Source of the DNA: Oscillospiraceae bacterium
GTDB lineage: Bacteria; Bacillota; Clostridia; Oscillospirales; Oscillospiraceae
Length of the DNA: 44,854 bases
NCBI GenBank assembly: GCA_902787755.1
Contig: CADAHL010000028.1
Coordinates: 1-44,854 of the forward strand
Direction of reading: 5' to 3'
Notes under the pieces: generated by a model
Database searches by the model: none
Told to the model about the DNA's origin: nothing
What the model saw: only the letters and a program-made list of their open reading frames with translations
Position numbers and translations under genes: made by a program
Shown: positions 42,751 through 44,854 of the stretch, in pieces
How the letters are laid out: every line of letters begins with the position of its first letter
Numbering within the stretch: position 1 is the stretch's first letter

Positions 42751-43509
42751 TTAATTTTCAATGCGGCGGAGAAACTCCTCTGCCAGAGCCATATAGGCCT
42801 TGCTTCCTTTGTTGGATTTGTCATAAAGAACGCCGGGAATTCCGTGACTGGGGGCCTCGGAAAGACGAATGCTCCGGGGAATGACGGTCTCATAGACCTT
42901 ATCATTCAGATGCTTGCGCAGTTCGCCCGCTACCTGATTGCTGAGATTGGCCCGGGCGTCGTACATCGTCAGAAGGATCCCTTCCACTTCCAGCTTCCGG
43001 TTGAGCTTTCTTTTGCAGATCCGGATACTGGTCATCAGGTCTGCGATTCCCTCCAGGGCGTAGTATTCGCACTGCATGGGGATCAGGACGCTGTCAGCAG
43101 CGGCAAGGGCATTAACGGTCAGCAACTCCAGGGAGGGAGGACAATCCAGAAATATGTAATCGTAGTCGCTGTAAAGGCGCATCAGGGCATTTTTCAGCAG
43201 AAACTCCCGTCGGGGAATATCAATCATCTCTACCGAGGCGGCGGCCAGTTCTTTCCCTGTTGGAATGCAGTCCCCGTATTTGGTATGAACAACACAGTCA
43301 TAGGGTTCGGTGTTATGAATCAGCAAATCGTAGGTATTGGGGCGATGACTTTTACTGACACCCATGCCGGAACTGGCATTTCCCTGGGGGTCGCAGTCCA
43401 CCAGTAGAACCCGGCGGTTCTTCAGATGCAGAGCGGCGCAGAGATTGACACAGGTGGTCGTCTTCCCGACGCCGCCTTTTTGATTGGTAATCGCAATGAT
43501 TTTAGCCAT
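42751..43509 (-). CDS. parA: chromosome partitioning ATPase ParA (Soj)
   Basis: This 252-aa deviant-Walker ATPase has KGGVGKTTTCVNL (Walker A'), DCDPQGNASSGMG and FLDCPPSLELLTVNAL. It forms nucleoid-bound dimers and drives parS separation. A promoter abuts a parS site upstream. GGAG lies before ATG 43509. Confidence 0.97.
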   Translation of the reverse strand: MAKIIAITNQKGGVGKTTTCVNLCAALHLKNRRVLLVDCDPQGNASSGMGVSKSHRPNTYDLLIHNTEPYDCVVHTKYGDCIPTGKELAAASVEMIDIPRREFLLKNALMRLYSDYDYIFLDCPPSLELLTVNALAAADSVLIPMQCEYYALEGIADLMTSIRICKRKLNRKLEVEGILLTMYDARANLSNQVAGELRKHLNDKVYETVIPRSIRLSEAPSHGIPGVLYDKSNKGSKAYMALAEEFLRRIEN

Positions 43510-43550
43510 GGTACTCTCCAGAAAATGATCTACCGACTTAAGACGGGAGT

Positions 43551-43579
43551 ATTATAACAGCATCATCCTTGAAAAGCAA
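43551..43579 (-). promoter_or_regulatory. promoter of parA-parB
   Basis: Minus strand TTGCTT (43574-43579), a 17-nt spacer and TATAAT (43551-43556). The parS at 43580-43595 starts at the next base, so ParB bound there should affect this promoter. Confidence 0.8.
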
Positions 43580-43595
43580 TGTTTCACGTGAAACT
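43580..43595. promoter_or_regulatory. parS: parS site 1
   Basis: TGTTTCACGTGAAACT matches the parS consensus TGTTTCACGTGAAACA at 15 of 16 positions. Confidence 0.97.
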
Positions 43596-43620
43596 TTCTG
43601 GAAGCGCACAGCAACCAAAA

Positions 43621-43636
43621 TGTTTCACGTGAAACA
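43621..43636. promoter_or_regulatory. parS: parS site 2
   Basis: TGTTTCACGTGAAACA is a perfect 16-bp parS, 25 bp from site 1 and 2 bp beyond the gpr stop codon. Confidence 0.98.
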
Positions 43637-43638
43637 TG

Positions 43639-44490
43639 CTATCCAAGAAGAGAAGCGATTTGTTCCAGGTCCAGATGGGGCTGCAGCGCCAGATTGATGC
43701 CGTAAGCGATCACCCTGGCAGCGAAGCGAACGTCACTGTCGATGGTACGGGGAGTGACAAAAAGAGAGCGGAGGCCGGAATCCGGGGAAAGCGAGGCCGC
43801 GTCCAGCACCGTGGGTACGCCAATGGCAATGACGGGAATCCCAAGAGTTGTGGAGGAAAGGGCCTGCCGGTCATTGCCCACACCGGAGCCGGGAGAGATG
43901 CCGGTATCGCAGATCTGAATGCTGCGGCAGAGACCCTCCGGATCGGTGCCGGCCAGAGCATCCACTGCGATCACCAGACCGGCGTTCACCTCCCTGCAGA
44001 AGGCGGAAATCTGACGAGCGGACTCCAGTCCGGACAGACCCAGAACCCCGGCCCGGCAGAGCGCGGTGGACGAGAAGGAATGAAACAGCGGATCCCCGCT
44101 TTGCTTCAGATGCCGCGTGACCAGGATCTGAGAGGCAGCAAGAGGACCGAGAGCGTCCGGCGTGATATCGGGGTTGCCCAGCGCGGCCACACAGACACAA
44201 TCGGGCAGACCGGCGGGCAGAAAAGAACGAAGCTGCCGTGACAGCAAACGGGAGGCATGGGAAAAGGTATCCGGATCCGGGGTGGAAAACTGCAGGGTCA
44301 CGTACTGACCCTGAGGCTTTCCCAATCGGCGGGAGCCCTCCGGATCGGTAATCTCAACCCTACAGATGTGACAGCCCTCCTCCCGGGACTGCTGCATCCG
44401 GATCCCGGGCAGGGCACGAGCGCCGGCGGCCTGATCCAGAGAGAGCTGCAGGGATTCGCTGGCAAGATCAGTTCTTCCAGAAATTACCAT
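43639..44490 (-). CDS. gpr: germination protease GPR
   Basis: This 283-aa aspartic-type spore protease has RTDLASES near the start and VEITDPEGSRRLGKPQGQYVTL and VIAVDALAGTD, which include the two family acidic residues. IPVIAIGVPTVLDA follows. It degrades small acid-soluble proteins at germination. Shorter than Bacillus Gpr (about 370 aa) but complete for a Clostridial form. The frame starts at ATG 44490; a GAGGTG box lies 13 nt upstream, a long spacing. Confidence 0.92.
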   Translation of the reverse strand: MVISGRTDLASESLQLSLDQAAGARALPGIRMQQSREEGCHICRVEITDPEGSRRLGKPQGQYVTLQFSTPDPDTFSHASRLLSRQLRSFLPAGLPDCVCVAALGNPDITPDALGPLAASQILVTRHLKQSGDPLFHSFSSTALCRAGVLGLSGLESARQISAFCREVNAGLVIAVDALAGTDPEGLCRSIQICDTGISPGSGVGNDRQALSSTTLGIPVIAIGVPTVLDAASLSPDSGLRSLFVTPRTIDSDVRFAARVIAYGINLALQPHLDLEQIASLLG

Positions 44491-44588
44491 AAATGATTCG
44501 TTTCACCTCAACATCTTGTGGTCATGCTTCAAAAGAAGTATTCCCGGCAACAAGAAGAAAAAAACCTGATTTTTTTGTGAAAAAATGC

Positions 44589-44617
44589 TTGATTTCCGGC
44601 CTAACATTTGCTATAAT
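44589..44617 (+). promoter_or_regulatory. promoter of rpsT
   Basis: TTGATT (44589-44594), a 17-nt spacer and TATAAT (44612-44617) lie 54 bp before the rpsT start. Confidence 0.88.
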
Positions 44618-44671
44618 CTCTAAACGCTGATTCAGTTAGCAGAATTTTGTAGGAGGAGGTGGCGTTGAAAC

Positions 44672-44854
44672 ATGGCCAACATTAAGTCTTCTGCCAAGAG
44701 AGACGAGAAGTCCAAGCAGCTCAGAGCCAAGAACCGTGCTGACAAGACCGAGCTCAAGACCATGATGAAAAAGTTTGACGCAGCTGTTGCCGAAGGCAAC
44801 CGCGAGACAGCCGTCAGTGCCTATAAAGTTGCTGTTAAGACTGTTGACCGCGCG
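44672..44854 (+). CDS. rpsT: 30S ribosomal protein S20 (partial, runs off the window)
   Basis: The first 61 codons encode the bS20 start MANIKSSAKRDEKSKQLRAK and NRADKTELKTMMKKF. The last ~25 residues lie beyond the window. AGGAGGAGGTGG precedes ATG 44672. It is divergent from gpr, as in many Firmicutes. Confidence 0.97.
   Translation, partial: MANIKSSAKRDEKSKQLRAKNRADKTELKTMMKKFDAAVAEGNRETAVSAYKVAVKTVDRA

Overview
The window is about 60% GC chromosomal DNA from an endospore-forming Firmicute of class Clostridia, most like the Oscillospiraceae (Oscillibacter/Flavonifractor-type gut bacteria). This is inferred from sporulation genes (spoVT, yabP, yabQ, gpr), T-box and TPP riboswitches, a ThiT/QueT transporter pair, a butyrate-type CoA-transferase and the Bacillus-like order dnaA-dnaN-yaaA-recF-remB-gyrB-gyrA. 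It spans the replication-origin region. The first ~870 bp are AT-richer, hold only unrecognised or broken reading frames and look like the edge of an acquired segment.

Layout. 1-870: accessory edge. 889-1448: spoVT, broken near its start by a perfect 17-bp tandem duplication. 1541-3466: M28-family membrane peptidase and a YhcC-type radical SAM gene. 3478-4335: lipoprotein. 4461-7342: yabP-yabQ-divIC-yabR behind a good sigma-E-type promoter, then a butyrate-type CoA-transferase. 7353-10064: two unrecognised membrane proteins, one with a zinc ribbon and TPR-like repeats. 10174-11897: rpiB and a DUF4015-like protein. 11919-12242: a Nif11-like RiPP precursor whose 36-residue core is mostly Thr/Val. 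12390-15583: metN-metI-metQ under a T-box leader. 15811-19283: acpP, jag, yidC, yidD, rnpA and an unusual rpmH. 19463-22479: thiT under a TPP riboswitch, galU, queT and queH. 22561-26339: dCMP deaminase, rodA, tsaE, tsaB and upp. 26339-29324: HAD phosphatase, GNAT protein and ABC exporter. 29347-30264: rnhA overlapped by a DUF559 nuclease frame in a repeat-bounded insert. 30292-43636: membrane protein, gyrA, gyrB, remB, recF, yaaA, dnaN, oriC, dnaA, mscL, serS, parB, parA and two parS sites. 43639-44854: gpr and divergent rpsT, which runs off the window.

The genes form recognisable modules. DnaA/DnaN/RecF/gyrase with ParAB-parS run replication and segregation. RnpA, YidD, YidC and Jag process RNA and insert membrane proteins. 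MetNIQ, ThiT and QueT/QueH bring in or recycle small precursors, each with a structured leader or a candidate for one. YabP/YabQ/DivIC, SpoVT and Gpr act in sporulation or division.

The best candidate for something undescribed is the orphan Nif11-leader precursor at 11919-12242. It has a double-glycine leader, a Thr/Val array and a cationic aromatic tail, and no maturation enzyme in view. Other points are the spoVT duplication, an SD-sequestering pseudoknot before queT, back-to-back DnaA-box-like 9-mers upstream of the met operon, a repeat family that supplies ribosome-binding sites to gyrA and rnhA, and an L34 gene without its usual N-terminal motif. No searches could be run; family names rest on motifs, length and gene order read from the sequence.
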